Notes: generated by a model not told the origin, from the sequence alone. Positions 1 to 9,007 are shown, counted from the stretch's first letter. The stretch is DNA of 64,000 bases from Paenibacillus_V sp046244365 (GCF_046244365.1 NZ_CP176395.1:2852001-2916000), one strand, 5' to 3'. Numbers and translations are program-made.

Positions 1-1
1 G

Positions 2-535
2 GTTCGGCAGGCGGAGCCCGTCATTTCCTACTGCCGGGCCCGCGGCATCCACTTCGATCTGTGCCCGCCCTTGGATATGTTCGTGGAGCGGCTGACCGAC
101 GAAATTCGCGCCATGTACACCAAATATTTGATGACGCCTAAGCTGATTCCGGATGCCATGGCGCTCGAGCAAGGAATCGTCAAAATGTCGATTTTCGGCG
201 AGCGGGAAGAGATCGACCGGCTGGAAAGCGAATATGCGGAGATAGGCTGCCCGCTCTCGATTATTCGGAGCGGCGATCATTTCGCCGACATTATGCATCC
301 CAAGTCGACCAAAGGGAATGCGCTGAGACATTTGGCGGATTCCCTCGGTATTGCCCGCGAGCACATCCTCGCCATCGGCAATTATTTCAATGACGTGGAA
401 ATGATCGAGTTCGCGGGTCTCGGCATCGCGATGGACAATTCGCCGGAGCCGGTTAAGCGAAGCGCGGATACGGTTACCGCCTCGAATAACGAGGAAGGTG
501 TCAGCGTGGCGCTGCATACCTATTGCTTGGCATAG
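2..535 (+). CDS. Cof-type HAD-IIB family phosphatase (5' truncated by window edge)
   Basis: The reading frame is open from base 2, so the start lies outside the window and only the last 177 residues are seen. The C-terminal half shows the HAD-IIB signature: a conserved lysine in the 'KSTKGNAL' segment, then 'AIGNYFNDVEMI', which supplies the acidic residues that bind magnesium, then 'AGLGIAMDNS' and 'SADTVTASNNEEGV'. This family dephosphorylates sugar phosphates, nucleotides or flavin precursors in the cytoplasm; the substrate cannot be told from this fragment. The usual catalytic DxD motif would be in the missing part. A good terminator follows within 10 bases, so it ends its transcription unit. 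Confidence 0.88.
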   Translation, partial: VRQAEPVISYCRARGIHFDLCPPLDMFVERLTDEIRAMYTKYLMTPKLIPDAMALEQGIVKMSIFGEREEIDRLESEYAEIGCPLSIIRSGDHFADIMHPKSTKGNALRHLADSLGIAREHILAIGNYFNDVEMIEFAGLGIAMDNSPEPVKRSADTVTASNNEEGVSVALHTYCLA

Positions 536-542
536 CGCAAAG

Positions 543-575
543 AGGATCGGCCGTTTTTAACGGTCGATCCTTTTT
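543..575 (+). terminator. Rho-independent terminator after the HAD gene
   Basis: An 11-bp stem with one mismatch (AGGATCGGCCG / CGGTCGATCCT) and a 7-base loop is followed by five T residues. Confidence 0.85.
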
Positions 576-698
576 GTTCGATCCGGAAAGATAAAGCGAA
601 AGCTGCGAGTGGGAAGCGCGATGGAGGAGTGTGTGGCTGTCATGGACGAACGATTCGCAGCGTACGCCTTATGCGGGTCGCTTCGGGTAGCGGGATGA

Positions 699-794
699 TT
701 AGAAGAGGCAAGCGCAGCTAACGATAACCAGCAAAATGAACAGTACAAGAATGGTCCCTGTCGACGTAAAAACGCCGCCAACTCCTGCAGACAT
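699..794 (-). CDS. YjcZ-family sporulation peptide, 31 aa
   Basis: This 31-residue ORF reads MSAGVGGVFTS followed by a hydrophobic segment ending in ILLVIVSCACLF. That is the pattern of the YjcZ-type short sporulation proteins of bacilli: a glycine-rich head and a single C-terminal membrane helix of the 'LFILLVIV' type. The start at 794 is chosen because AAGGAGG lies eight bases upstream, while longer in-frame starts have no such site and would add a non-conserved tail. It is expected in the forespore or mother cell membrane or spore coat; its biochemical role is not known. It is probably monocistronic. Confidence 0.75.
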   Translation of the reverse strand: MSAGVGGVFTSTGTILVLFILLVIVSCACLF

Positions 795-1002
795 GGGGTA
801 CGCCTCCTTGAGTGCTAGAAATTCCGACAGCCGCTGCCGTTTGTTCGGGTATGGATGATCGCTCATCCGCATTTGCCATCGGTCTACGATATAGTATGGT
901 GATCTGCGGATTTCGATTGGACGGATGCCCCGAGTTTCATATTTTGGGCGAAGCAGGGAAATTCTAAGAAAGCAAGGAAGCCAAAACGCGGAGGGGATAA
1001 GG

Positions 1003-2052
1003 ATGGCGACAATCAGGCTGCGCCCTGAAATGAAAACAGCCGGCGGGGAAGTGAACGACATACTCGTAAACGGCCGCTTTGCGGGAACCATGACGCTGGT
1101 TTACCGCGATAGCGATCGCATTTCCGGTTCCGTCCAGCTGGATAAACAATCGTTGTCGGAAGCCGAGAAGCAACAGGTCGAATCGTTCGTTCAGCAGTTT
1201 ATTCAGGATGCGATACTTGCGCTGCGCGCGGCTTCATGCGAGGTAATCGTGACGTACAGCCGGTTCGATCATATCGTATCGACCGACGACTTCGAATACG
1301 ATTGGGTGGAGGACGATTTTTATACGGGGGACGAAGGAATCGAGGAAAACGAACAAATCGAGATGCTGGAGGAGTGGCAGCCTTCGGATGACGGCGAATC
1401 GGAGGCGGAGCCTGTCTATTTCGAGCTTGTCGTAACCAAAGAGGGCCGCAGCCGGATCGAATACGGCATTTGTAACCGGAGGCGGGAAACCGTCGCCGCC
1501 GTTGAAGCCAGAATCGTCAGCCATGAGGTGAACGGGGATATCCGCTGGGAGTCGGATCCGAACGACATCGAAATCGAGCATGCGACGGAGCTGCTCGTTT
1601 CCGATTTTGACGAGAACGAAATCGACACGTTCGTCATCAACCATTGGTTTAACGGCGATGTTGTCGAGACGGTCGAGCTGACCCACGAGGATTTGCTGGA
1701 TGATTCGGAATCGGAGCAGGGTATCGGATATGACGCCGAAACCGACGAAGACGATGAGGAGTATACGGTTGTGCTTGGGCGGGATGACGGCGACACGCTG
1801 ACCTACGAAATTTATCAGCAATCCAGAGGCGGATTGCCGATCGGAACGGCAACCGTCGATATTAGCCGGAGGCAGCTAAGCGGTTTTATCGATTTCCGGG
1901 AGCTGGGAGACCGAATCGATCATGAACGCATTGCGGCTCAATTGCTGCGCGAGCTGGATAAGGAGAAAGATTATCAAACCGTCAGCTTAACGATGCTTTA
2001 CCACAACAAACCGTTCGACGAGATTATCTTCGAGACGGAGCAAATTCATTAA
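1003..2052 (+). CDS. Conserved acidic protein with three related units, 349 aa
   Basis: I do not recognise a named family. Start 1003 (MATIRLRP) follows GGAGGGG by seven bases. The protein is strongly acidic, with no signal peptide or membrane helix, so it is probably cytoplasmic. By eye it holds three copies of an approximately 75-90-residue unit (about 15-105, 145-245 and 255-345). Each begins with beta-like strands ending in a glycine ('ISGSVQLD', 'VNGDIRWE', 'LSGFIDFR'), continues with a helical acidic stretch, and closes with a strand containing a 'VxxxYxxxxxxxxxxE'-type pattern. Acidic linkers rich in D and E separate the units. It stands alone between a sporulation peptide and a convergent methyltransferase, so context gives no function. 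Confidence 0.7.
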   Translation: MATIRLRPEMKTAGGEVNDILVNGRFAGTMTLVYRDSDRISGSVQLDKQSLSEAEKQQVESFVQQFIQDAILALRAASCEVIVTYSRFDHIVSTDDFEYDWVEDDFYTGDEGIEENEQIEMLEEWQPSDDGESEAEPVYFELVVTKEGRSRIEYGICNRRRETVAAVEARIVSHEVNGDIRWESDPNDIEIEHATELLVSDFDENEIDTFVINHWFNGDVVETVELTHEDLLDDSESEQGIGYDAETDEDDEEYTVVLGRDDGDTLTYEIYQQSRGGLPIGTATVDISRRQLSGFIDFRELGDRIDHERIAAQLLRELDKEKDYQTVSLTMLYHNKPFDEIIFETEQIH

Positions 2053-2102
2053 AATGCATTCGCCGGTATCCGCATAGCTCTGCGGAGGTACCGGAACGTC
2101 GG

Positions 2103-2144
2103 AAAAAAGGCTGCAGGCGCCGTATTCGGGTTCTGCAGCCTTTT
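2103..2144. terminator. Bidirectional terminator between the acidic protein and the rRNA methyltransferase
   Basis: An 8-bp stem GGCTGCAG/CTGCAGCC is flanked by A6 on the left and T4 on the right, so it can serve both converging genes. Confidence 0.75.
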
Positions 2145-2183
2145 CACATGCCTTCATCCAAGCTTGCTTTATATATCCTTCGC

Positions 2184-3602
2184 TCAGCTTAGCCAGCGCA
2201 GGCCTTTCGGATAGTGGTTTTTGATCAGACCGTCGCTAGTCTTACCGAAGCCGATCGGGTAGCCGTCTATCGTTACGAACGTCCAGCCGTTCGGTTGTTC
2301 CGCTTCTGCGGCGAGAGCTTCTCCCTTCAAATACGCGATCGCCCGCGATTCGTCCGCCTGCAGCGATACGACGCCGTCTCCCGGCTTCAACCGGGGCATC
2401 GCAATCGCCAGCGCGTGGGCCGGCTCCATCCGATTCTTCTTCACCGTGGCGAGATGGAGCCCCGGCCGGGCGGTTTTCAAGCCCTGCAAATCATCCGCCC
2501 GGAACGTACAGCCGGTTGTTTGCGGCAGCCAATAAAGCTGATCCCCGAACAATAGCGGCTCGCCCGGGGCATCGCCAATCCCCGGTACGTTTGCAGACAG
2601 AGCGGCCTCATATGCGGACGTAGGCAGCGAGCTTGCGGCGAATTCGCGAAACTGCGCCCAAGCTTCCGCCGTTGTCCGCGGGATCCCCCCGTTCTTTGCG
2701 GGTTTTCTGTCTTTGAAGTTCTTGGCGTCGATCGGCGGGATCCCGCCGGTATCGGCGGTTTTACGGAGAAGGGCGACAAAATGCCCTTCGCCCTTATGAA
2801 GATGAGGCCATATGCGTTCGATGCGAATGACTTCCAGCTCCGGGCATTCTTTGGCGATGGCGTCCACCGTTTGCTCGTTTTCTTCCAAATTGAACGTGCA
2901 AGTGGAATAAGCCAGCATTCCGCCGGGTTTCAGCATAACGACCGCGTGACGCAAAATATCCGCTTGCCGGGCGGCGCACATCGTCACGTGCTGAGGCGAC
3001 CATTCGGCAATTGCGGCGGGGTCTTTGCGGAACATGCCTTCGCCCGAGCAAGGCGCGTCCAGCATGATTTTATCGAAGTAAGCGGGGAAGCGCAGCGATA
3101 GCTGGTCCGAAGCCGCGTTCAGCACGACTGCGCCTGCAATCCCCATACGCTCTACGTTCTCCGCTAATATTTTGGCGCGTCCGGGATGGATTTCATTCGC
3201 GATCAGCAAGCCTGAACCGCCCATTTTCGCGGCGATTTGCGTCGTTTTGCCCCCAGGGGCGGCAGCCAAATCCAGCACGACGTCGCCGGGCTTCGGAGCC
3301 AGCAGCTCCACGGCGGACATCGCCGAGGGCTCCTGGATATAATAGAGGCCTGCGGCATGATAAGGATGCTTGCCGGGCCGATGCGGTTCTTCATAATAGA
3401 AGCCGGATGGGCACCAGGGTACGGGCTCCAGCCGGAACAGCGAGCGAATGGCTTCGGCGGTTGCGCCGGCCGTATCGATTTTAAGCTCATTCAAGCGCAA
3501 ACCCTGCGTGCGCGGACGGTCGTAGGAGGCCCGGAACGATTCGGCGTCCTCCCCCAGTTGCACACGGGTTCGTTCGAGGAATGATGCGGGTAACGCGAGC
3601 AT
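2184..3602 (-). CDS. RsmB/NOP-family RNA (cytosine-C5) methyltransferase, RsmF-like, 472 aa
   Basis: It uses S-adenosylmethionine to methylate C5 of a cytosine in RNA, most likely 16S rRNA. The SAM-binding loop 'DLAAAPGGKT' is at about residues 111-120. The motif IV cysteine is in 'DAPCSGEG' (about C185) and the motif VI catalytic cysteine is in 'STCTFNLEENE' (about C235). The C-terminal 170 residues fit the extra domains of RsmF-type enzymes. Start 3602 is supported by AAAGGAG nine bases upstream; the longer frame would overlap the TetR gene. The TetR gene lies only 31 bp upstream on the same strand, so the two may be co-transcribed. Family assignment is firm; the exact target base is not. 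Confidence 0.9.
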   Translation of the reverse strand: MLALPASFLERTRVQLGEDAESFRASYDRPRTQGLRLNELKIDTAGATAEAIRSLFRLEPVPWCPSGFYYEEPHRPGKHPYHAAGLYYIQEPSAMSAVELLAPKPGDVVLDLAAAPGGKTTQIAAKMGGSGLLIANEIHPGRAKILAENVERMGIAGAVVLNAASDQLSLRFPAYFDKIMLDAPCSGEGMFRKDPAAIAEWSPQHVTMCAARQADILRHAVVMLKPGGMLAYSTCTFNLEENEQTVDAIAKECPELEVIRIERIWPHLHKGEGHFVALLRKTADTGGIPPIDAKNFKDRKPAKNGGIPRTTAEAWAQFREFAASSLPTSAYEAALSANVPGIGDAPGEPLLFGDQLYWLPQTTGCTFRADDLQGLKTARPGLHLATVKKNRMEPAHALAIAMPRLKPGDGVVSLQADESRAIAYLKGEALAAEAEQPNGWTFVTIDGYPIGFGKTSDGLIKNHYPKGLRWLS

Positions 3603-3633
3603 AGCGGCTTTCTCCTTTAGTCGTTGAAATAGG

Positions 3634-4251
3634 TTACACGTGAATCCCGCGCCAAAACAAGTCGACGATCCGATCCGCCGCATCGGGGGGCGATTCGAAC
3701 AAACCGTGATGCTCGGAATAGCGGCTGTCTCCGATCATCAGCATCGCGGTAAAGGCGTGAGCGGCCATAACCGGGTCATCCGTACGAATTTCTCCGCTTT
3801 TGTTTCCTTCATCGAATCCGATTGCGATCGTTTCGTATATTTTGCGCTCGGCTGAGCGAATCGTTTGCAATTGCTCGGGAGTGATGGAATGAACGGCTTT
3901 CATCAGCATGCCTTCGAAATCCATGCGGGCGTTCCGTAGGTACAGCTCCGCCATCACCTTTATACGCGCTTTAAGCGGTTCCTCGCGCTTCAGAACCATG
4001 GCGATATACGGAATAATTCTGCCGAGCTTCTCGGTTATCGAAGCTACGAATAAATCCGCTTTGGTCGGAAAGTAGTAGTAGACCGACGCTTTCGTGATGC
4101 CGCAGGCGGCCGCAACGTCGCTAATGGAAACCCCGTCATAGCCGTACTCCATGAACAGCTGCGAGGCGTGGTTAAGAATCGTGCCGGCAATCGGCTCTCC
4201 AGACGTGTCGGCAGCGGGTCTGCCTGGCGACCGTTTCGGTTTTTCGGACAT
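3634..4251 (-). CDS. TetR/AcrR family transcriptional regulator, 205 aa
   Basis: A DNA-binding N-terminus with a helix-turn-helix ('SISDVAAACGITKASVYYYF', about residues 37-57) is followed by a C-terminal ligand domain without obvious relatives. It is transcribed away from an MMPL efflux transporter; this arrangement usually means the regulator represses the pump and itself until a toxic substrate binds. Start 4251 has GGAGGTG five bases upstream, preferred over an upstream ATG that has none. The downstream rRNA methyltransferase may share its transcript. The ligand is unknown. Confidence 0.9.
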   Translation of the reverse strand: MSEKPKRSPGRPAADTSGEPIAGTILNHASQLFMEYGYDGVSISDVAAACGITKASVYYYFPTKADLFVASITEKLGRIIPYIAMVLKREEPLKARIKVMAELYLRNARMDFEGMLMKAVHSITPEQLQTIRSAERKIYETIAIGFDEGNKSGEIRTDDPVMAAHAFTAMLMIGDSRYSEHHGLFESPPDAADRIVDLFWRGIHV

Positions 4252-4333
4252 CGGTTCACCTCCGGACAAGCTGTTGTACAAAGATCGAATTGATTATAAC
4301 ATAGACGGGTCTGCATAAAAACAAAGCGCCCCG

Positions 4334-4362
4334 TTGATAATTAACCGACTGGTATATATAAT
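4334..4362 (+). promoter_or_regulatory. Sigma-A promoter of the MMPL gene with an imperfect dyad in the spacer
   Basis: TTGATA (4334-4339), a 17-bp spacer and TATAAT (4357-4362). The spacer contains ACC-GACT-GGT with partly matching AT-rich flanks, a reasonable operator position for the divergent TetR regulator. The promoter elements are seen directly; operator use is inferred. Confidence 0.7.
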
Positions 4363-4399
4363 TATAATTAATGCAATCGATCAGGGGGATGACAAAGGG

Positions 4400-6652
4400 A
4401 TGGGGAAAGAATCGCTGCCGGCCCGTTACGGCCGAATAGTGGCAGGACCGAAAACGAAATGGGTAACGCTTGTCGTATGGCTTTTGCTGACTGCCTTATT
4501 GTCAGCCGTTCTGCCTGGCGTTAATAAGGTCGAAAATAACGCTGCCGAGAACCTTCCGGATTCCATGGCTTCCATGCAGGCGGAGGCGCTGGCGCGCAGC
4601 GAGTTTGCGAGCGGTTCCGGCTTGCCCGCACTCGTTGTCTGGTATCGTCCTTCCGGACTCAAACAAGACGATTTCACGCTTATCCAGAACCTGAGCAAGC
4701 AATTGGAGGAAAAGCCGCTGGATGAGCAGAAGTCGGCGCCGCCGCTCCACAAGCTGCCTCTGCAGGCTCTTCAAGGGCAAGCGTCCAAGGACGGAACGGC
4801 GATCGTTACGCCTATCTTTTTTGAGGAAGGGACGCCGAACGAGCAATTGGACAAAAGCCTGAAAGAGCTGCAGGCTCGCGCCGCCGAGTTAGCCGGCGTC
4901 AGCCCGTTTGACTCTGGCGGCCGGCTGAACGAAGAGAAGCTTCATGCCCGCGTCACCGGTCCCGCCGGCATTTCGGTCGATGCGACGGCTTTATTCAAGA
5001 AAGCCGATGTTTCGCTGCTTCTTGCGACCGTATTACTCGTACTTGTTCTTCTTATCTTGCTTTACCGCTCCCCGATTTTGGCGATCGTGCCGCTCATCGG
5101 CGTCGGGTTTGCCTATGGGCTTGTCAGTCCGCTGCTCGGCTTTCTGGCGGATAAGGGATGGATCGTGATCGACAGCCAGGCCGTTTCCATTATGACGGTG
5201 CTGTTGTTCGGAGCCGGGACCGATTATTGCTTATTTATCGTGGCGAAATACAGGCAGCTGCTGCTGGAAGAGGAAGACAGATACATGGCGCTGAGGCTGG
5301 CGCTTTTCGGCTCCTCGGGAGCCGTAGCCATGAGCGGGCTCACGGTCGTCATCTCGCTGTTCGTGCTGCTTTTTGCCAAGTATGGCGTCTATCAGCGCTT
5401 TGCCGTACCGTTCTCGCTGTCCATCCTCATTATGGGACTGGCAAGCTTGACGCTCGTGCCGGCTCTGCTGGCGATATTCGGGCGCTCGTCTTTCTATCCG
5501 TTCGTGCCGCGTACCCCGCAAATGCTGGAGGAGATCGCCCGGCGCAAAAACAAGCCGCTGAAGCGTCAGCCGAGCGTAGGCCGTTTCAGCATCGCCCTGG
5601 GCCGATTCGTTACGCGCAAGCCTTGGCTTATATTGATCGTATGCCTCATCGTGCTGGGCGGCTTGGCCGGGTATTCGGCAACGACGAAGTATACGTTTAA
5701 CACGCTGCAGTCATTCCCCGAGGATATCCCGTCAAGGGAAGGGTTTAAACTGATTTCGGAGCACTATACGCCGGGTACGTTGGCGCCCGTTTCCGTCATG
5801 GTGGATGCGAAAGGGAAACAGACCGCCGTGAAGGAGGAGCTGGCCAAGCTTCCTTTTGCGACCAAGGTGACGGGACTGGTGCAGGGCTCGAGCAACAAAC
5901 AGCTTGAAGCCTACGAGCTGGAATTCAACGTCGATCCGTATTCCAACGAAGCGATGGATCATATTCCCGTCATCCGCGAGACGGCTGCGGCCGCGCTGGA
6001 GAAGGCAGGAATCGGCGGAGAAAACGTCTGGATTTCGGGACAAACCGCGTCGCAGTACGATACGCGCGAGCTGAACGAACGCGACGAGAAGGTCATCATG
6101 CCGATCGTGATCGGGTTAATCGCACTGCTGCTGCTTGCTTATCTGCGTTCCGTCGTCGCAACCGTTTATTTGATCGCAACCGTCGTTCTCTCCTTCTTTT
6201 CGGCGCTCGGCGCAGGGTGGTTCGTGCTGCACGAGCTGATGGGCGCATCCGCGATCCAAGGCTTGATCCCGCTCTATGCGTTCGTCTTTCTCGTTGCGCT
6301 TGGCGAAGACTACAACATTTTCATGATTTCGAGCATCTGGCAAAAACGCAAGCATATGCCGCTACGCGAGGCGATCGCGCAGGGCGTGAGTGAGACGAGC
6401 TCCGTTATAACCTCTGCCGGACTGATTCTGGCGGGAACGTTTGCGGTTCTCGCAACGCTGCCGATACAAGTGCTCGTGCAGTTCGGAACCGTAACGGCAA
6501 TCGGCGTTCTGCTCGATACGTTCGTCGTCCGGCCGTTTCTCGTTCCCGCCATTACGGTGCTGCTGGGCAAATGGGCATTCTGGCCGGGGAAAGCCGTTCC
6601 CGAAGCTGAGGCCGGCGGCGAGGCGGTTAAACGCGGCGCAACGCTTAACTAG
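4400..6652 (+). CDS. MMPL (RND superfamily) membrane transporter, 750 aa
   Basis: An integral membrane protein with the duplicated RND plan. One N-terminal helix is followed by an extracytoplasmic domain (about residues 40-185), a five-helix block with 'GAGTDYCLFIVAKYR' (about 275-290), a second helix entering a second external domain, and a second block with 'ALGEDYNIFMIS' near residue 635. These GxxxDY motifs hold the proton-relay aspartates of MmpL/YdfJ-type exporters. Likely proton-driven export of a lipid or drug. Start 4400 (MGKESLPARYG) follows AGGGGGAT at a suitable distance. The divergent TetR gene is the probable regulator. The length is normal for Gram-positive MMPL proteins. Confidence 0.92.
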   Translation: MGKESLPARYGRIVAGPKTKWVTLVVWLLLTALLSAVLPGVNKVENNAAENLPDSMASMQAEALARSEFASGSGLPALVVWYRPSGLKQDDFTLIQNLSKQLEEKPLDEQKSAPPLHKLPLQALQGQASKDGTAIVTPIFFEEGTPNEQLDKSLKELQARAAELAGVSPFDSGGRLNEEKLHARVTGPAGISVDATALFKKADVSLLLATVLLVLVLLILLYRSPILAIVPLIGVGFAYGLVSPLLGFLADKGWIVIDSQAVSIMTVLLFGAGTDYCLFIVAKYRQLLLEEEDRYMALRLALFGSSGAVAMSGLTVVISLFVLLFAKYGVYQRFAVPFSLSILIMGLASLTLVPALLAIFGRSSFYPFVPRTPQMLEEIARRKNKPLKRQPSVGRFSIALGRFVTRKPWLILIVCLIVLGGLAGYSATTKYTFNTLQSFPEDIPSREGFKLISEHYTPGTLAPVSVMVDAKGKQTAVKEELAKLPFATKVTGLVQGSSNKQLEAYELEFNVDPYSNEAMDHIPVIRETAAAALEKAGIGGENVWISGQTASQYDTRELNERDEKVIMPIVIGLIALLLLAYLRSVVATVYLIATVVLSFFSALGAGWFVLHELMGASAIQGLIPLYAFVFLVALGEDYNIFMISSIWQKRKHMPLREAIAQGVSETSSVITSAGLILAGTFAVLATLPIQVLVQFGTVTAIGVLLDTFVVRPFLVPAITVLLGKWAFWPGKAVPEAEAGGEAVKRGATLN

Positions 6653-6741
6653 GAATACGGTTAAAAACTTGTGTGCGAGAGTCCCCATTTCGTTTACAAT
6701 GGAGTCAGTTGCAGCGAAACGGGCCAGATTAACGCATTCGA

Positions 6742-7725
6742 ATGGCCGCGAACGGGGGAAGCAGCGTGGGAGTGCTATTGTTTCAGCATAAAACGTTTAT
6801 GGAAGAACGGTTTCCGTTCAAATTCCATTTTGGCGGTTATCGCAAGGTGAAGCAAGACGTCCATATGCACGATTACGTTCAGCTTGTTTACGTTATGCGC
6901 GGAAGCTGCAGCCACTTCTTTTGCGATCGGGAGCTGGTTATGTCCAAGGGCGACTTGTTCATGATTCCGCCGTGGGTGGAGCACAGCGTGAATACGGACG
7001 GTCATGATGCGGATATCGTGCTGATCGATTTTTTGCCTGTACTGGTGAACGATAAGCTGGCCGGCTTCTCGCAGACGGTGCTTGACCGGTTGAACGGCGG
7101 ACGTTTGGCGAGCCGGGCTGAGGATAGAAGCGTAAACGAAACGCCCTTGGAGGGGAAGACCGCCAATTTGCGGGATACATGGCTGCACTTTCCTCAGGAA
7201 AAACAGCAGTTGGTCGAACAGCTGCTGCTGGATATCGCGGACGAGCTCAAGCGCAAGGAAAGCGGCTATGAGTTTTCGATTCAGCTCAGCCTCGTCAAGC
7301 TGCTGCAGCTGATGGACCGGGAGCTCGGCAAGCAGGAACGAAACTTCCGGGAAGGGCGCGCGAACCGGCTGAAGCAAACGCAATTCGACCAGGTCATGAA
7401 ATATATCGCGGAAAACTATATGAAAGACATTACGCTTGAGCAAGGGGCGGAGCTGGCGAATATGGCGCCCGCTTATTTCAGCCATCAGTTTAAACGGGCG
7501 ACGGGAACGGCATTTATCGATTGTCTGCACGAAACGCGGATCGAACGGGCGAAGGAACTCATTACCCTCGAAAAGCTGACGATGACGGATATTTGCTACG
7601 AGGTCGGCTTTCATCATTTGAGTCATTTTATCCGGACGTTTAAGAAAAAGACGGGGCTGACGCCGACCGCTTACAAAAAAGCGCTGTTGTACGCGCCGGA
7701 TCCCGAAACGACGCCTTTCTGCTGA
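6742..7725 (+). CDS. AraC family transcriptional regulator with cupin N-domain, up to 327 aa
   Basis: The N-terminal half is an AraC-type cupin sensing domain: 'HMHDYVQLVYVMRGS' and 'GDLFMIPPWVEHSV' are typical of proteins that bind a sugar or small metabolite. The C-terminal approximately 100 residues carry two helix-turn-helix units ('ITLEQGAELANMAPAYFSHQFKR' region and 'MTDICYEVGFHHLSHFIRTFKKKTG' region). The ATG at 6742 has no clear ribosome binding site. GTG codons at 6766 and 6772 sit behind GGGGGAAG and are plausible true starts. It lies upstream of a Gfo/Idh/MocA oxidoreductase in the same direction but is separated from it by a terminator, so it is a separate unit that may control that gene. 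Confidence 0.88.
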   Translation: MAANGGSSVGVLLFQHKTFMEERFPFKFHFGGYRKVKQDVHMHDYVQLVYVMRGSCSHFFCDRELVMSKGDLFMIPPWVEHSVNTDGHDADIVLIDFLPVLVNDKLAGFSQTVLDRLNGGRLASRAEDRSVNETPLEGKTANLRDTWLHFPQEKQQLVEQLLLDIADELKRKESGYEFSIQLSLVKLLQLMDRELGKQERNFREGRANRLKQTQFDQVMKYIAENYMKDITLEQGAELANMAPAYFSHQFKRATGTAFIDCLHETRIERAKELITLEKLTMTDICYEVGFHHLSHFIRTFKKKTGLTPTAYKKALLYAPDPETTPFC

Positions 7726-7738
7726 AGGCGTTTTTTTT
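7711..7738 (+). terminator. Terminator overlapping the end of the AraC gene
   Basis: The stem ACGCCTT/AAGGCGT is followed by T8; the stop codon lies inside the hairpin. Confidence 0.9.
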
Positions 7739-7893
7739 CTTTCGGAACCTATGGGAAGGCAAGTCGAAAAATAATGCAATTATTCGAATAAAAAGTGCAA
7801 GTCACAGCAGCCGTTCCCGCGGTATAGTAAGGCTAGTGAAAAGAAAGCGCTGTACCAATCAGCCTTATGATATCGACGGGAGTGGGGAAGAAG

Positions 7894-8961
7894 ATGAGCA
7901 AGCCGATTAGAGTGGGCATCATCGGGCAAGGCCGAAGCGGGCGGGACATTCACGCTGCGAATTTGCAAAATATGACGGACAGCTACCGGATCGTCGCGGT
8001 GGCCGACGGTCTTCCGGACCGCCGCGAGCGCGCCGAGAAAGAGTTCGGCTGCAAGGCGTACCCGACGTACGAAGAAATGGTCGCAAACGAACAGCTTGAT
8101 CTGGTTGTCAATGCGTCGCCGAGCGAGCTGCATTTTCCGATCTCGCTCGATTTGTTGAATAAAGGGGTCAACGTGCTGTGCGAAAAGCCGCTTGCCAAAA
8201 CGGCTGAGGAAGTAGACCGCCTGATCGAGGCGTCCGAACGAAACGGCAAGGTGCTGGCGGTATTCCAGCAATCCCGTTACATGCCGGCGTTCTCGCAAAT
8301 TCGTAAAGTGATCGAGTCCGGCGTGCTGGGACGCGTCGTACAGGTTGATTTTACGAACAACTATTTCGGCCGCAGATGGGACTGGCAGACGCTCCAATCG
8401 AATAACGGCGGCAATCTGATGAATACCGGCCCTCATCCGGTGGATCAGGCGCTCCAGCTGTTCGGAACGGATATGATGCCGCAAATTACATGTATCATGG
8501 ACCGCGCGAATACGTTCGGCGACGCCGAGGATTACGTGAAAATCATTATGCGCGGACAGGGGCGTCCGACAATCGATCTTGAAATATCGTCCTGCAGCTC
8601 TTATCCAAGACCGCAATTCGTCATTCAAGGCACGAACGGCGGGCTGAAGGGAAATGCCGCCGGTTTGGAGTGGAAATATTTCGTGCCGGAGGAAGCGCCG
8701 CATCAGGAGCTGACACGCACGCCGCTCTTTAAAGCGGACGGCACGCCTGCTTATTGCAACGAGCAGTTGACTTGGTATGAGCATAAATGGGAGCCGGAGG
8801 AAGGGACGAATTCGTTCTCCTTCATGACGCAGCAGCTGTACGAGATGGTCAAACGGACGCTGACCGAAGGAGCGCCGCTTGAAGTGACGCCGCAGCAGGT
8901 GCGCCAGCAAATGGCGGTCATGGAAGAATGCCGCCGTCAAAACCCGCATATTTACGCTTAA
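7894..8961 (+). CDS. Gfo/Idh/MocA family NAD(P)-dependent oxidoreductase, 355 aa
   Basis: The N-terminal Rossmann fold starts with 'VGIIGQGRSGRDIH'. 'CEKPLAKTAEE' (about residues 90-100) is the family's conserved EKP motif, where the lysine contacts substrate and cofactor. 'NTGPHPVDQAL' (about 175-185) supplies the usual catalytic histidine region. Members oxidise or reduce sugars, inositols or related polyols in the cytoplasm; the substrate cannot be assigned. Start 7894 (MSKPIRVG) follows GGGGAAG. It is monocistronic, between two terminators, with an AraC-type regulator upstream. Confidence 0.9.
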   Translation: MSKPIRVGIIGQGRSGRDIHAANLQNMTDSYRIVAVADGLPDRRERAEKEFGCKAYPTYEEMVANEQLDLVVNASPSELHFPISLDLLNKGVNVLCEKPLAKTAEEVDRLIEASERNGKVLAVFQQSRYMPAFSQIRKVIESGVLGRVVQVDFTNNYFGRRWDWQTLQSNNGGNLMNTGPHPVDQALQLFGTDMMPQITCIMDRANTFGDAEDYVKIIMRGQGRPTIDLEISSCSSYPRPQFVIQGTNGGLKGNAAGLEWKYFVPEEAPHQELTRTPLFKADGTPAYCNEQLTWYEHKWEPEEGTNSFSFMTQQLYEMVKRTLTEGAPLEVTPQQVRQQMAVMEECRRQNPHIYA

Positions 8962-8973
8962 TGCATGCCAAAA

Positions 8974-9007
8974 CGAGCCTGGGAGAAATCCCGAGGCTCG
9001 TTTTTTA
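8974..9007. terminator. Bidirectional terminator between oxidoreductase and GntR-SBP genes
   Basis: CGAGCCT/AGGCTCG stem with inner GGGA/TCCC pairing, then T6 on the plus strand and TTTT on the minus strand. Confidence 0.85.

Noticed and set aside
6775..7779. Long minus-strand frame opposite the AraC gene
   Set aside because: The opposite strand has intact cupin and helix-turn-helix motifs; this frame crosses the AraC terminator.
7780..8949. Long minus-strand frame opposite the Gfo/Idh/MocA gene
   Set aside because: It is a shadow of a well-supported coding gene and shows no family motif or ribosome site.
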